From Turicibacter sp. TJ11 (GTDB taxonomy: Bacteria; Bacillota_I; Bacilli_A; MOL361; Turicibacteraceae): 64,000 bases of DNA. Below are positions 18,734-28,168 of the stretch, piece after piece. Under the pieces are notes generated by a model. That model had not been told where the DNA came from. It worked only from the letters and a program-made list of their open reading frames with translations, and searched no databases. Within the stretch, counting starts at the first letter, position 1. Every line of letters starts with the position of its first letter. The DNA is taken from NCBI RefSeq assembly GCF_021497505.1, contig NZ_CP069349.1:1517001-1581000 (forward strand), in the 5' to 3' direction. The position numbers were made by a program, and so were the translations under genes.

Positions 18734-18900
18734 GCTATCACCTCTCATTATATATAAAAGATTACACTAATAATCTGTCGAATTTTGCGTAAAATATACA
18801 TTAATGACAAAAAACCATGTATTCAAAATTAGCTGAAATAATTCATCCCTAATCCTCATACCTTATCATTAATTGGTCATTTACATTAGGAGGAAATGAT

Positions 18901-19833
18901 ATGAAACATCTTTTTAGTTTTGCCTTCATAAAAAAAGTACAAGAACAAATGAAGCATCGAGAAATAAAAGCTTTACCTGAACAAATCGCCTTTAACTTAA
19001 TCATGGCCATTGTTCCTCTACTTGTCGTCATTGTTCAACTTGGAACTTACTTATCACTTAATACTGATATTGTTAAATACTTAATTACAGCTTATGCACC
19101 ACAAGAGGTTCAACAACTCCTTCTTTACTTATTTAATACGTCATCTACGATCCAATCAGGAACACTCTTTGTTATCTTTACCGCTCTTTCATTTTTTTGG
19201 CTTATTTCTAAAGGATTTTATGGAATTGCTAATGCCGCTAATACAACGTACCAAGTTCCGCTTATGAAATTTGCCTATCTAGAACGAATTTTCTCATTTT
19301 TAATGCTTTGCTTTATGATGTTACTTTTAGTCGTAGCTATTATTTTTGCCTTTTTTGGACAAGTGTTTATCTCTTTATTATTAAATCTCTTTCATATTAC
19401 TCTTGATCCATATATGATTATTTTATTTAACATTTTTCGTTCACTCATTAGTTTTTTAGCCTATTTCTCATTTTTCTTACTTCTCTTTTATTTAGCACCT
19501 ACTATTAAAATTAAAGTTCATGAAATCATTCCTGGTGCTTTAATTACCTCAGTTGGTTGGAGTATCACATCAATCACCTTTAGTTTTTATGTCAATTATA
19601 TTGCAAATTACAGCAAATTCTACGGCAGTCTTTCCGTTATTATTATTCTTTTATTTTGGCTCTATCTACTCGGTTATACCATCACACTCGGTTTACAAGT
19701 TAACTATATTTTAAAACGTGATTATTTAGGAGGCGTGGATTACCAACCTCGACTAACCTTTATTCAAAGATTCAAATATCTTTCTAAATGGACAACATTC
19801 TCCGTTGATGACGAACAAAACATCAAGTCATAG
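18901..19833 (+). CDS. YihY/virulence factor BrkB family membrane protein
   Basis: 310 aa with six or more membrane helices. It carries the family's opening (ALPEQIAFNLIMAIVPLLVVIVQ) and closing (YGSLSVIIILLFWLYLLGYTITLGLQVNYILKR) signatures. Once annotated as ribonuclease BN, the family is now regarded as an uncharacterised, possibly transporter-like, membrane family. TAGGAGGAAATGAT precedes the start. It is followed 71 bp later by a lipoprotein gene on the same strand. Confidence 0.88.
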   Translation: MKHLFSFAFIKKVQEQMKHREIKALPEQIAFNLIMAIVPLLVVIVQLGTYLSLNTDIVKYLITAYAPQEVQQLLLYLFNTSSTIQSGTLFVIFTALSFFWLISKGFYGIANAANTTYQVPLMKFAYLERIFSFLMLCFMMLLLVVAIIFAFFGQVFISLLLNLFHITLDPYMIILFNIFRSLISFLAYFSFFLLLFYLAPTIKIKVHEIIPGALITSVGWSITSITFSFYVNYIANYSKFYGSLSVIIILLFWLYLLGYTITLGLQVNYILKRDYLGGVDYQPRLTFIQRFKYLSKWTTFSVDDEQNIKS

Positions 19834-19904
19834 TCTCAATTTTTTGTATGAATCACCTAGTTCATGAATATAATGAAACATACTGATAACTGAGGTGAAA
19901 AAAT

Positions 19905-20555
19905 ATGAAACGTGTCCCTTTACTGTTAGGATTTGCTCTTTTTACTTTGTCTGGTTGTTCCGGTAATCAAGAATCAACAACGATCTCCACACCTCAATCA
20001 CTACAAAGTTTATCGATTGCGACAACAACCACTCAATCTGATGAAACGACAGATTCGTCAACTAAAGTAGATTCATCAAGCACACTTGAATCAAGCGAGT
20101 CAGGTGAGTTACAAACGAGTAAAAAGACATTCTCTACTCAACAAGAATTTGTCGATTATATGTATGAAAAAGTGAGCGCACTAGAAGATACCCTTTCATT
20201 ACTTGATTCAAATTTAACACAAGTGTTCTCTGTTGTCGGAACAGAGGCAGAAACAGCACAACTATCGATCCGTGAAAATTTATTAAATCAAACGACAAAT
20301 GAAATGAAGACAATTGAAGAACTATCACGTCCAAATGAAGATGTCTCAACTTTACAAGAATATGTCGTTAAAGCATACGACTATAATATTCAGTATAAAG
20401 CAGCTGAATATGAAATTTTTAAAGCAGCAACACTAGAAGATCGTCAAACATTACTAGATACAAATGCAGAAATTGAACGTCTAGCACAAAATTACTTAAC
20501 ACTTGCTTGGTCTGAAATCGATCGCCTCTCAGAAACAAGCTATGATCGTAAATAA
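19905..20555 (+). CDS. Hypothetical lipoprotein
   Basis: 216 aa. Signal peptide with lipobox LFTLSGC (Cys near residue 18), then a Ser/Thr-rich linker (residues about 20-70) that would hold the domain away from the membrane. An alpha-helical domain without recognised motifs follows (residues 75-210). AGGTG precedes the start. Same strand as the YihY-type gene; convergent with the germination operon. Function unknown. Confidence 0.7.
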   Translation: MKRVPLLLGFALFTLSGCSGNQESTTISTPQSLQSLSIATTTTQSDETTDSSTKVDSSSTLESSESGELQTSKKTFSTQQEFVDYMYEKVSALEDTLSLLDSNLTQVFSVVGTEAETAQLSIRENLLNQTTNEMKTIEELSRPNEDVSTLQEYVVKAYDYNIQYKAAEYEIFKAATLEDRQTLLDTNAEIERLAQNYLTLAWSEIDRLSETSYDRK

Positions 20556-20558
20556 CAA

Positions 20559-20590
20559 AAATTGGGACTAGTTGTTAGTCTCAGTTTTTA
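20559..20590. terminator. Bidirectional terminator between lipoprotein and germination operon
   Basis: AAAATTGGGACTA..TAGTCTCAGTTTTT imperfect stem with A and T tails. Confidence 0.7.
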
Positions 20591-21692
20591 TTTGTCTGCG
20601 ATGCTTACGATATTTCATTTCACTAATCCCCCACAAAAGAAGCGGGATAGCGATTTGAAAAGCTGGATGAACATAGCGAGTATTAAAGTAAATGGCTCGA
20701 TATAAATTTTGAACACGATTATTACTAATAAAGCCACTTAAAATTACCACAATAATTCCAACAGGAATCGATAATTGACGATAATTAAAACGAGAGATTA
20801 GCCCATCTAAACAAACAACACCTGAATAAAAGTAAACGGTCAGCTTAAAAAAACATGTCATCATTAAAATTAAAATTGCAATGGGATCTAGACGTTCAAA
20901 AACGACTCCTACCCCCACCATCTTCATCGCATTATAAAATGGATAGATAAAACCTTTAGCTAAACTTGGTCCTAAAATCCCAACATTTATCACATCTAGC
21001 ATCACGATAATTAGTGTTCCTATTATAATACTAATTAAACTCGTTTTTAAAATACTTGATTGATTATTTCCAGGAATCAGCGGAAAAACAGCTAAAAAAC
21101 AAATGAGTTCACCAAAGGGAAGAAGAGTTACGGTATAAATATCTCTTCGAATACCATAAAATCCTTTTTCAAGTATCGGCAAAAACTGATTAAACTTAAC
21201 GATATCAGTAGTTAACACACAAAAAATTAAGGGAATAAGCAATAAGATGACCACGTAAAATAATAATTCAGAAGATCGACCGATTGCATTTATTCCTAAA
21301 ATCATTCCATAAATAAGAGTAATCATTAACAATCCATTCACTAAATATATACTAGACCCTGGTAAGAGGGTAAATTGAATCATATCTCCAGTACTTTTTA
21401 ATAAACCTGTTGCCATGTATAAAAAGTATATGGCATAACTTAAAACAATCAAACCACCTAACCACTTTCCAAAACTATCTTGAATGATACTTGATAATGA
21501 AACATATGAATGTAAATAACTAATGCGGTGAAAGATTAAAAATAACAACGTTCCAATGACTGACGCAATCAGTATCACAATCCAAACATCCTGTCCTGAC
21601 ACTCGGCCAACCATCGTTAAGGTTGGACTCGCAATTAAAAACAAAATCATTAGCGTAAACATTTGATTTAAACTTAATCGTGACGTTTTCAC
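20568..21692 (-). CDS. Spore germination permease, GerAB/GerKB family
   Basis: Integral membrane B-subunit of a nutrient germinant receptor, about 374 aa with ten predicted helices of the APC superfamily. The N-terminus LSLNQMFTLMILFLIASPTL is typical. It would bind the amino acid or other germinant in the spore inner membrane. Third in the A-C-B operon. GTG 21692 is chosen since GAAAGGGG lies 8 nt upstream; the GTG at 21701 touches that site. Confidence 0.9.
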   Translation of the reverse strand: MKTSRLSLNQMFTLMILFLIASPTLTMVGRVSGQDVWIVILIASVIGTLLFLIFHRISYLHSYVSLSSIIQDSFGKWLGGLIVLSYAIYFLYMATGLLKSTGDMIQFTLLPGSSIYLVNGLLMITLIYGMILGINAIGRSSELLFYVVILLLIPLIFCVLTTDIVKFNQFLPILEKGFYGIRRDIYTVTLLPFGELICFLAVFPLIPGNNQSSILKTSLISIIIGTLIIVMLDVINVGILGPSLAKGFIYPFYNAMKMVGVGVVFERLDPIAILILMMTCFFKLTVYFYSGVVCLDGLISRFNYRQLSIPVGIIVVILSGFISNNRVQNLYRAIYFNTRYVHPAFQIAIPLLLWGISEMKYRKHRRQIKTETNN

Positions 21693-21707
21693 CTTAAGCA
21701 CCCCTTT

Positions 21708-22871
21708 CTATTGTTCGACTAAATTTTGAATATCTCCAACAGATATAATTTTAACTTTTACCTGTACTTCGAATGTTAATTCTGGATAAATTTCATTCCA
21801 ATATCCTTCAATTTCACGCCAGTACTTTGGTTCTTTTTGATAAACTTTATTTCCTATACCAAAAATATCTGATTGGAGTTCATCCTTAGTTTTTTCAAAC
21901 AACGCTTCAATTTGAGCTTTTACCTCTTCTTCTAAATAATTTTCAAGATCAATCAAGTTTTCTGGATTTGATAAATCAATGGGATAACTAATCTCCATTA
22001 ATTCCCCTTCAACCTCACAATTAATTGCCACTTTTTTAGCATCTATATTTGGCTTAATTTCAACTTTTTTCCCACGTCCCTCAAATGTAATGAGATACCC
22101 ATCTTGTTCTTTATTAATCACAACTTTATCTTTTTTATTCAAAAGTAAATTATAGATTTCAGCTTCTTGATTATCTAAATAACCTACCATTTGATCAGCA
22201 TTAAACGCAGCTAAGCCGTTAATTTGCAACTGAGTTGGAGAAAAAGATTTTAATAGATTATCCATTTCTTCTCCTGTCTCACTACTAGCACCCTTAATAA
22301 CGACACTATTTAACACCACATTATCACCTATCGTATTGATCTTTCCACCAACATCGTATAGGTTGTAATGGACTAATCGAGACATACACGTTTGGCAAAT
22401 ACTTGATACCGCATCAATCTGATTAATTGGAATCGTCTCACTTGGAACAAGAACTTTTAGTACGTCACTAGCTGATGAACCATTGGCAACAAGTAATGAA
22501 ATATTGGGACGAATTTTAACATTTCTTAGTGTGAAATCTAATATTTCTTGAATTCCAGTTTTCGCTACCGCTTCGTCTATAATAATGACACTTAAATGTG
22601 GTAAATATAACGTTTTAGCTGTCATCGTATTTAACTGACGATACGCATCATAAATAGAGACTCCTTCTGCTTCAAGAACATAGACTGGCAATGTTCCTTG
22701 GTGATTTCCAGTCACTGAACTTGGATTAATAACTTGAGCACTCAAACGATAACCTGTTTCCGTTTGATCGATTCCGAGTCCGCTAACAATCCCAAAAGCA
22801 CTAATTTCAATTTTATTAGAGCATCCTCCTAAACAAAGCAAACAACTTAATAATAAAAACAAACGTTTCAT
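21708..22871 (-). CDS. Spore germination lipoprotein, GerAC/GerKC family
   Basis: C-subunit of the receptor, 387 aa. Lipobox CLLCLGGC with Cys near residue 17. The family opening SAFGIVSGLGIDQTETGYRLSAQVINP and the C-terminal domain (LENYLEEEVKAQIEAL.. and the closing GYWNEIYPELTFEVQVKVKI) are clear. It sits 2 nt behind the A-subunit gene and 15 nt before the B-subunit gene. Confidence 0.92.
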   Translation of the reverse strand: MKRLFLLLSCLLCLGGCSNKIEISAFGIVSGLGIDQTETGYRLSAQVINPSSVTGNHQGTLPVYVLEAEGVSIYDAYRQLNTMTAKTLYLPHLSVIIIDEAVAKTGIQEILDFTLRNVKIRPNISLLVANGSSASDVLKVLVPSETIPINQIDAVSSICQTCMSRLVHYNLYDVGGKINTIGDNVVLNSVVIKGASSETGEEMDNLLKSFSPTQLQINGLAAFNADQMVGYLDNQEAEIYNLLLNKKDKVVINKEQDGYLITFEGRGKKVEIKPNIDAKKVAINCEVEGELMEISYPIDLSNPENLIDLENYLEEEVKAQIEALFEKTKDELQSDIFGIGNKVYQKEPKYWREIEGYWNEIYPELTFEVQVKVKIISVGDIQNLVEQ

Positions 22872-22873
22872 AT

Positions 22874-24442
22874 TTATTCCTCCTCCCTCATCGTATCATC
22901 AAGATTATGACGAATATTATTACCTGTCTTAAAAATTCGTGGACGATACTTCATCCATGATAAAGGTAATCGTAAAAATTGATCTTCCTGATCATGAAGA
23001 TTAAATGGAGCTATCGATGCTAGATAAGGTTGATCCAGTGTCGTTAACGAGCATAGATGTAGGATAAGAAGAATAAATCCTATTGTAATCCCATATAGAC
23101 CAAATGCCGTTCCTAGTAATAAGAAGAGAACCGTTAAAATACGTGTTGCGTTATTTAAGCGACTACTTGATAAGATAAAACCAGCAATTGAAGTTAATGA
23201 AACAATAATAATAACCATGTACGACACCAATCCGGCTTGCACAATCGTCTGTCCAATAATTAATGATCCCACAATCGTCATTGAGTTCCCAACCACATTC
23301 GGTTTTCGAATAGAAGCTTCTCGAATAATTTCAAATAAAACTAAAATAATGATGGTCTCAATATAAGTTGGAAATGGACTTGAACTCCGTTGATCAATAA
23401 TGTTCACTAATAAAATAGTCGGTATCATTTCCTGATGATACGTTGAAATGGCCACATAAAGTCCTGGCGTTAAAATGACCATAAAAAAAGCAGCATAGCG
23501 AAGAATACGTGTTAATGTTGCAATAAGAGGTCTTGCATAATAATCATCCGTACTTTGAAACATCGTTGAAAAATATGCAGGCCCAAGTGTCACAAATGGC
23601 GAACCGTCAACTAAAATAGCCACACTCCCTTGCATCAACGCCGCTGTTACTCTATCAGGTCGCTCAGTCTGGGTTAACCGTGGGAAAATAGTGATGTGAT
23701 GATCTTCAATTAATTGCATTAACTCACTCGAATCAACAAATCCATCGATATCAATGCTTGCAATTCGCTTATTCACATCTTTAATCACTTCAGGATTAGC
23801 AATTCCTTCGATATACGTCACAAACACATCACTTTGTGTCACCGTTCCTATCACATGAGCATCAAATCGAAGATTAGGATCTTTAATTCGTCGACGAATA
23901 GTCGCTGTATTCGTTCGAATCGTCTCAGTAAAACAATCTTTAGGTCCATATAAAGAAGGCTCTGTTTGAGGTTCACTAATGGAACGCATCTGCCATCCCT
24001 TACAATCAAACATCATTAACTGGTCCACGCCATCAACTAGCACAATGACATGACCGTTTAATAAATTTGTATATAAGTCCTGAAAAGTTTGACCACACTT
24101 TGCATCAAGCATCGCAATTCGTGATTCAAAAATAGATTGAAAAATACCATATGAACGATTTTCTTTGTTCTTAACAAGTGATAAATCAATGGATAACACT
24201 TGTACAATAAATTGCTCAGCCTGATTCGTATCGATTAATCCATCAATTCCTAGTATAGCTACCCCTATATAATCTTCATCCTGTAAAGAAAGTTGACGAA
24301 CTAACAAATCATTCGCATTTCCTAAAGTTTCTTTAATTCTTATAAGATTAGCGCTTAGGTCAGGATAAAGGCGCTCTTCTTTTGGTTTAGTAATCGGGGC
24401 CTTTGTATTCTTTATTCCTTTAAAAACTTTAAAAAAATCCAT
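22874..24442 (-). CDS. Spore germination protein, GerAA/GerKA family
   Basis: A-subunit of the germinant receptor, about 522 aa. The N-terminal half is soluble (two subdomains, residues about 35-290), with family motifs VDGSPFVTLGPAYFSTMFQS and PTILLVNIIDQRSSSPFPTYIE. The C-terminal half has about five membrane helices. First gene of the operon. ATG 24442 is preferred to the GTG at 24448; the ribosome binding site is poor (GTGAGTGAG). Confidence 0.92.
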   Translation of the reverse strand: MDFFKVFKGIKNTKAPITKPKEERLYPDLSANLIRIKETLGNANDLLVRQLSLQDEDYIGVAILGIDGLIDTNQAEQFIVQVLSIDLSLVKNKENRSYGIFQSIFESRIAMLDAKCGQTFQDLYTNLLNGHVIVLVDGVDQLMMFDCKGWQMRSISEPQTEPSLYGPKDCFTETIRTNTATIRRRIKDPNLRFDAHVIGTVTQSDVFVTYIEGIANPEVIKDVNKRIASIDIDGFVDSSELMQLIEDHHITIFPRLTQTERPDRVTAALMQGSVAILVDGSPFVTLGPAYFSTMFQSTDDYYARPLIATLTRILRYAAFFMVILTPGLYVAISTYHQEMIPTILLVNIIDQRSSSPFPTYIETIIILVLFEIIREASIRKPNVVGNSMTIVGSLIIGQTIVQAGLVSYMVIIIVSLTSIAGFILSSSRLNNATRILTVLFLLLGTAFGLYGITIGFILLILHLCSLTTLDQPYLASIAPFNLHDQEDQFLRLPLSWMKYRPRIFKTGNNIRHNLDDTMREEE

Positions 24443-24472
24443 AGTCACTCACTCACTTTTTTGTCATTTATT

Positions 24473-24503
24473 CTATTATTTGTATTCTTATAAACGTTAT
24501 GCA
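24473..24503 (-). promoter_or_regulatory. Possible forespore (sigma-G type) promoter of the germination operon
   Basis: On the minus strand TGCATA is followed about 15-17 bp later by CAAATAATA, loosely like the forespore sigma factor consensus (TGNATA..CATNNTA). The match is partial. Confidence 0.3.
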
Positions 24504-24641
24504 CTTCATCATTTTCCAATTTTTATTTCCTTTCCATATAAAAATTTATATTTTAGCCCCTTCCTTCCTTTACCTAAAAATAAATTAATAGTTTATAAGA
24601 ATAGACTCTAACTCTAATGTTAAATAGAATAGAAAAAACAT

Positions 24642-24678
24642 AAAAAAAGAAATCAAGCGGTGCTTGATTTCTTTTTGA
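24642..24678 (-). terminator. Terminator of the peroxide-defence operon
   Basis: AAAGAAATCAAGC-ggt-GCTTGATTTCTTT stem with A and T runs. Confidence 0.88.
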
Positions 24679-24687
24679 TATATTAAA

Positions 24688-26358
24688 TTAACCGATAAAG
24701 TTTAACATGTCTTGGATTGATTTTGATCCGAAGGTTACTTTTTCATCATTGACGATTAAACACGGAACTGACATCACTTTATGTTTTGTTTTTAATTCTG
24801 GGAAGTTTGCGATATCTAGCATTTCCGCTTCGACATTTGGGTTTTCAATCGCAATACGTTGTGCTCCAACCACAACGTCTGGGCATAAGTGACAAGATAA
24901 TGATACAGCGACTTTAATGTTTACTTTTTTATCAACGGCTTTAATAGCTTCTAATACAGATGCATCTAACGCTTGTCCTGGTCCAGCTAAGTTATAAATA
25001 GATAATAAGAATGAGTTTAACTCATGTCCACCAGGTACTCCGTGGAATTTAACTCCTGAGTAGTTTCCGTCTTTATTTAGTAATGCAACGACTGGGAATT
25101 TATCAGCATTCACTTTTTCTTCTAATGCTTGATCGTCACCTTTTGTTTTAACAATTGCTTCTAACTTATCACCTAAATCAGCAATATCGATGACTAAGTC
25201 ACGTAATTCAATTGATTTTTCATTCGATGGATCCACAATAGTCACTAATGTCACGTTATTTTCCATACGTCCAAGTACTGTTGCGATTTGTCCTCGTAAT
25301 GCATCATTTAATAACGCTGAGCGTCCACCTTGTGTCACTTGTTTAGCTTGTGGTGCTGATTCAGCAGCTGATTTTGGTTGTGGTGTTTCTTCAATTTCTT
25401 CATCCACAATTCCTAAACGCTCTTTTTCTTGAGCCACATATTTTTCTGCTTCTAATGAAGCGATCGCTCCATCTGCTACTGCTGTCACGACTTGGCGTAA
25501 TACTTTAGGACGTAAGTCTCCCGCTGCATAAACCCCAGCTACATTGGTATGCATATTTTCATCTGTGATAATATATCCCCACTTATCCATTTCCACTAAT
25601 CCATCAAAAACTTTCGTTTGAGGGACATATCCAGCAAAGATAAAGATTCCGAATGTTTCATCAGCTGATGCCACATGTTCCCAAGTTTCTTGTGTTTGAT
25701 TGTTGATGAATTTCACGCGGCGTAATAATTCATCTCCAGTTGCCTCAACCACTTCAGTATTAAACTTCACTTCAATTTTTGGATGAGCTAATACTTTGTC
25801 TGCGATCGTTTTTGCACATGTGAACTCTGGTTCACGCGCAATCACAGTTACTTTACGAGCAAAGCGAGTTAAGAAAATCGCCTCTTCTGCTGCTGCAAAT
25901 CCCGCTCCGATGACAAACACTTCTAATCCTGTATAAAATTCTCCATCACATGTTGCACAGTAGGCCACTCCCCGTCCACGATACTCTGCTTCACCAGGGA
26001 ATCCTAACGTACGAGGTGTTGCTCCTGTTGCAATGATCACTGAGCGAGTTTTAAAGTCTCCATTTGTTGTTTTTAAAACTTTTACTTCCCCTTCAAGCTT
26101 AGCTTCTAATACCTCAGCTTGAGCAAATTTTACGCCGAAGTCTTCCGCTTGAAGATGCATTTCTTCCATTAGTTTTGGACCGGTAGTATGGCGAATTCCT
26201 GGATAGTTCACAATTTCATTTGTTGTTTTCGCTTGTCCACCAACTGACGCTTGCTCTAAAACTAATGTTTTCATTTTAGCGCGTCCTGAATAAATTCCAG
26301 CAGACATTCCTGCGGCTCCTCCACCAATGACGATCACATCATAAATCATTTCACTCAT
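24688..26358 (-). CDS. ahpF: AhpF-like flavoprotein disulfide reductase with swapped domain order
   Basis: 556 aa. Residues 1-310 are a thioredoxin reductase fold: FAD motif VIGGGAAGMSAG, redox centre CATC near residue 135, NADPH/NADH motif VIGAGFAAAEEA, and the FAD closing motif VYAAGDLR. After an acidic/Ala linker (about 315-345) comes a double-thioredoxin-like domain with redox centre CHLC (SLSCHLCPDVV). Classical AhpF has that domain at the N-terminus; here it is at the C-terminus. It should pass electrons from NAD(P)H to the two AhpC proteins encoded upstream. Confidence 0.88.
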   Translation of the reverse strand: MSEMIYDVIVIGGGAAGMSAGIYSGRAKMKTLVLEQASVGGQAKTTNEIVNYPGIRHTTGPKLMEEMHLQAEDFGVKFAQAEVLEAKLEGEVKVLKTTNGDFKTRSVIIATGATPRTLGFPGEAEYRGRGVAYCATCDGEFYTGLEVFVIGAGFAAAEEAIFLTRFARKVTVIAREPEFTCAKTIADKVLAHPKIEVKFNTEVVEATGDELLRRVKFINNQTQETWEHVASADETFGIFIFAGYVPQTKVFDGLVEMDKWGYIITDENMHTNVAGVYAAGDLRPKVLRQVVTAVADGAIASLEAEKYVAQEKERLGIVDEEIEETPQPKSAAESAPQAKQVTQGGRSALLNDALRGQIATVLGRMENNVTLVTIVDPSNEKSIELRDLVIDIADLGDKLEAIVKTKGDDQALEEKVNADKFPVVALLNKDGNYSGVKFHGVPGGHELNSFLLSIYNLAGPGQALDASVLEAIKAVDKKVNIKVAVSLSCHLCPDVVVGAQRIAIENPNVEAEMLDIANFPELKTKHKVMSVPCLIVNDEKVTFGSKSIQDMLNFIG

Positions 26359-26458
26359 ATTATCTCCTCCTTATAGTTCAAAGCTCTTTAGGTCATGAAG
26401 AATAGTCATGACTTCTTCTCTAATCTGTTCTCATAAATATCTGTTATAAATAGCAATC

Positions 26459-26541
26459 AAAGGGACTAAGACTTAGTTCCTTTCATTACGCATTTACAAC
26501 GCATTTTATTGATATAGGAATGGAGAAGCCCTCCATTCCTA
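26459..26541. other. Two hairpins in the ahpC-ahpF intergenic region
   Basis: AAAGGGACTAAG..CTTAGTTCCTTT (26459-26483) and TAGGAATGGAG-aagcc-CTCCATTCCTA (26516-26542). Neither is followed by a T run in the operon direction, so they may slow exonucleases or shape relative expression. The 261-bp gap holds no gene. Confidence 0.5.
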
Positions 26542-26619
26542 CATGAAATTATCTTAATCAATCTTACAATTAGTAGGACTGTCTTTAATTGTGATTAAAC
26601 ATGTAACGATGATTTAATC

Positions 26620-27183
26620 TTAAAGTTTTCCAACTAAGTCTAAGCTTGGTGTTAATGTTTCTTGTCCTGGTTTCCATTTTGCAGGGCACACTTGATCACC
26701 ATGCTCAGCAACGAATTGTGCTGCTTGCACTTTACGTAATAATTCATCCGCATCACGACCAATTCCATTATCATGAATTTCATAAGCTTTAATGATACCT
26801 TCTGGGTTAACAACGAAGCTTCCACGTAACGCCATTCCATCCTCTTCAATCATCACATCAAAGGCACGTGTTAATTTTCCTGTTGGATCTGCTAACATTG
26901 GATACTGAATTTTTGCGATGGTTTCTGATGCATCTGCCCATGCTTTATGAACGAAATGTGTATCTGTTGAAACCGAATAAATTTCACATCCAATTGATTT
27001 GAACTCTTCGTATTTATCCGCTAAATCTCCTAATTCTGTTGGACAAACAAATGTGAAATCTGCCGGATAGAAGACATAAACCGCCCATTTCCCTTTTGCA
27101 CCTTCTGCTGTAAATTCTTTGAAATCTCCACCTTGATATCCCTGTAATTTGTAATCTGCAACCTGAGTTCCGATTAATGACAT
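26620..27183 (-). CDS. ahpC: Alkyl hydroperoxide reductase AhpC (copy 1)
   Basis: Typical 2-Cys peroxiredoxin of 187 aa. The peroxidatic Cys lies in DFTFVCPTELGDL (near residue 47) and the resolving Cys in QVCPAKW near the end. It reduces hydrogen and organic peroxides and is recycled by the AhpF-like protein encoded next. It differs from copy 2 at only a few residues (for example KIQYPML against KIKYPML, FDVMIEEDG against FGVMIEEEG). AGGAGGAA precedes the start. Confidence 0.95.
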   Translation of the reverse strand: MSLIGTQVADYKLQGYQGGDFKEFTAEGAKGKWAVYVFYPADFTFVCPTELGDLADKYEEFKSIGCEIYSVSTDTHFVHKAWADASETIAKIQYPMLADPTGKLTRAFDVMIEEDGMALRGSFVVNPEGIIKAYEIHDNGIGRDADELLRKVQAAQFVAEHGDQVCPAKWKPGQETLTPSLDLVGKL

Positions 27184-27272
27184 AATACATTCCTCCTGAA
27201 AGATTCTTTGATCTTTTTATTTTAATTTATTTTCAAACCATTTTTAAAACTTATCATTAAATTAAATATTTA

Positions 27273-27836
27273 TTATAATTTTCCAACTAAGTCTAAGCTT
27301 GGTGTTAACGTTTCTTGCCCTGGTTTCCATTTTGCTGGACAGACTTGGTCACCATGCTCAGCAACGAATTGTGCCGCTTGTACTTTACGTAATAACTCAT
27401 CGGCATCACGTCCAATTCCATTATCATGGATTTCATAAGCTTTGATGATTCCTTCTGGGTTAACAACGAAGCTTCCACGTAAAGCCATTCCTTCTTCTTC
27501 AATCATAACACCAAAAGCACGTGTTAATTTTCCTGTTGGATCAGCTAACATTGGATACTTGATTTTTGCGATTGTTTCTGATGCGTCTGCCCATGCTTTA
27601 TGAACGAAATGTGTATCTGTTGAAACCGAATAAATTTCACATCCAATTGATTTGAACTCTTCGTATTTATCCGCTAAATCTCCTAATTCTGTTGGACAAA
27701 CAAACGTAAAATCTGCCGGATAGAAGACATAAACCGCCCATTTCCCTTTTGCACCTTCTGCTGTAAATTCTTTAAAATCTCCACCTTGATATCCCTGTAA
27801 TTTGTAATCTGCAACCTGAGTTCCAATTAATGACAT
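27273..27836 (-). CDS. ahpC: Alkyl hydroperoxide reductase AhpC (copy 2)
   Basis: 187 aa, first gene of the operon, nearly identical to the next gene. The shared DNA is almost perfect over the central region around the peroxidatic Cys and more diverged, by silent changes, toward the 3' end, which suggests tandem duplication followed by local gene conversion. Same catalytic residues (FVCPTE, VCPAKW). AGGAGGAA lies before the start, and a consensus promoter is 50-80 bp upstream. Confidence 0.95.
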   Translation of the reverse strand: MSLIGTQVADYKLQGYQGGDFKEFTAEGAKGKWAVYVFYPADFTFVCPTELGDLADKYEEFKSIGCEIYSVSTDTHFVHKAWADASETIAKIKYPMLADPTGKLTRAFGVMIEEEGMALRGSFVVNPEGIIKAYEIHDNGIGRDADELLRKVQAAQFVAEHGDQVCPAKWKPGQETLTPSLDLVGKL

Positions 27837-27865
27837 AATACATTCCTCCTCTAAATTTTAAATTT

Positions 27866-27916
27866 AGTAATAATTACTGATATTGATATTATAATTTTAA
27901 ATCTAATTAATGTCAA
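27866..27916 (-). promoter_or_regulatory. Consensus promoter and PerR-like operator of the ahp operon
   Basis: On the minus strand TTGACA (27911-27916), a 17-bp spacer, TATAAT (27888-27893). At the expected start point lies a perfect 13-bp palindrome AGTAAT-A-ATTACT (27866-27878), close to the PerR box TTATAATNATTATAA. Peroxide-responsive control is inference from this and from the regulated genes. The rest of the 330-bp gap (27917-28142) shows nothing recognisable. Confidence 0.65.
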
Positions 27917-28142
27917 TGATGTTTCTAAACTTTTTTAATTTTTATAAATTTTATCATCTTTTCTATTATTGACCGCTTAAAATAAACTTATGCTATATAG
28001 GGATATCGGAGATTTAATTCTAGATAGGGTCAGAAATTTTTTTCATCTTCATTCGTTGATCTTTTTGAAGTAAGGAACAGATTGACTAATTGGCTTATCA
28101 ACTTTGAAAAATTTTCACATATCATCCCCTTCTTTCATCCAA

Positions 28143-28168
28143 AGAAAAAAGCGGGGGAGCTCCCCACT
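28143..28168 (-). terminator. Terminator after the two lipoprotein genes
   Basis: On the minus strand AGTGGGGAG-CTCCCCCGCT with a tight loop, then TTTTTT. Confidence 0.8.
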
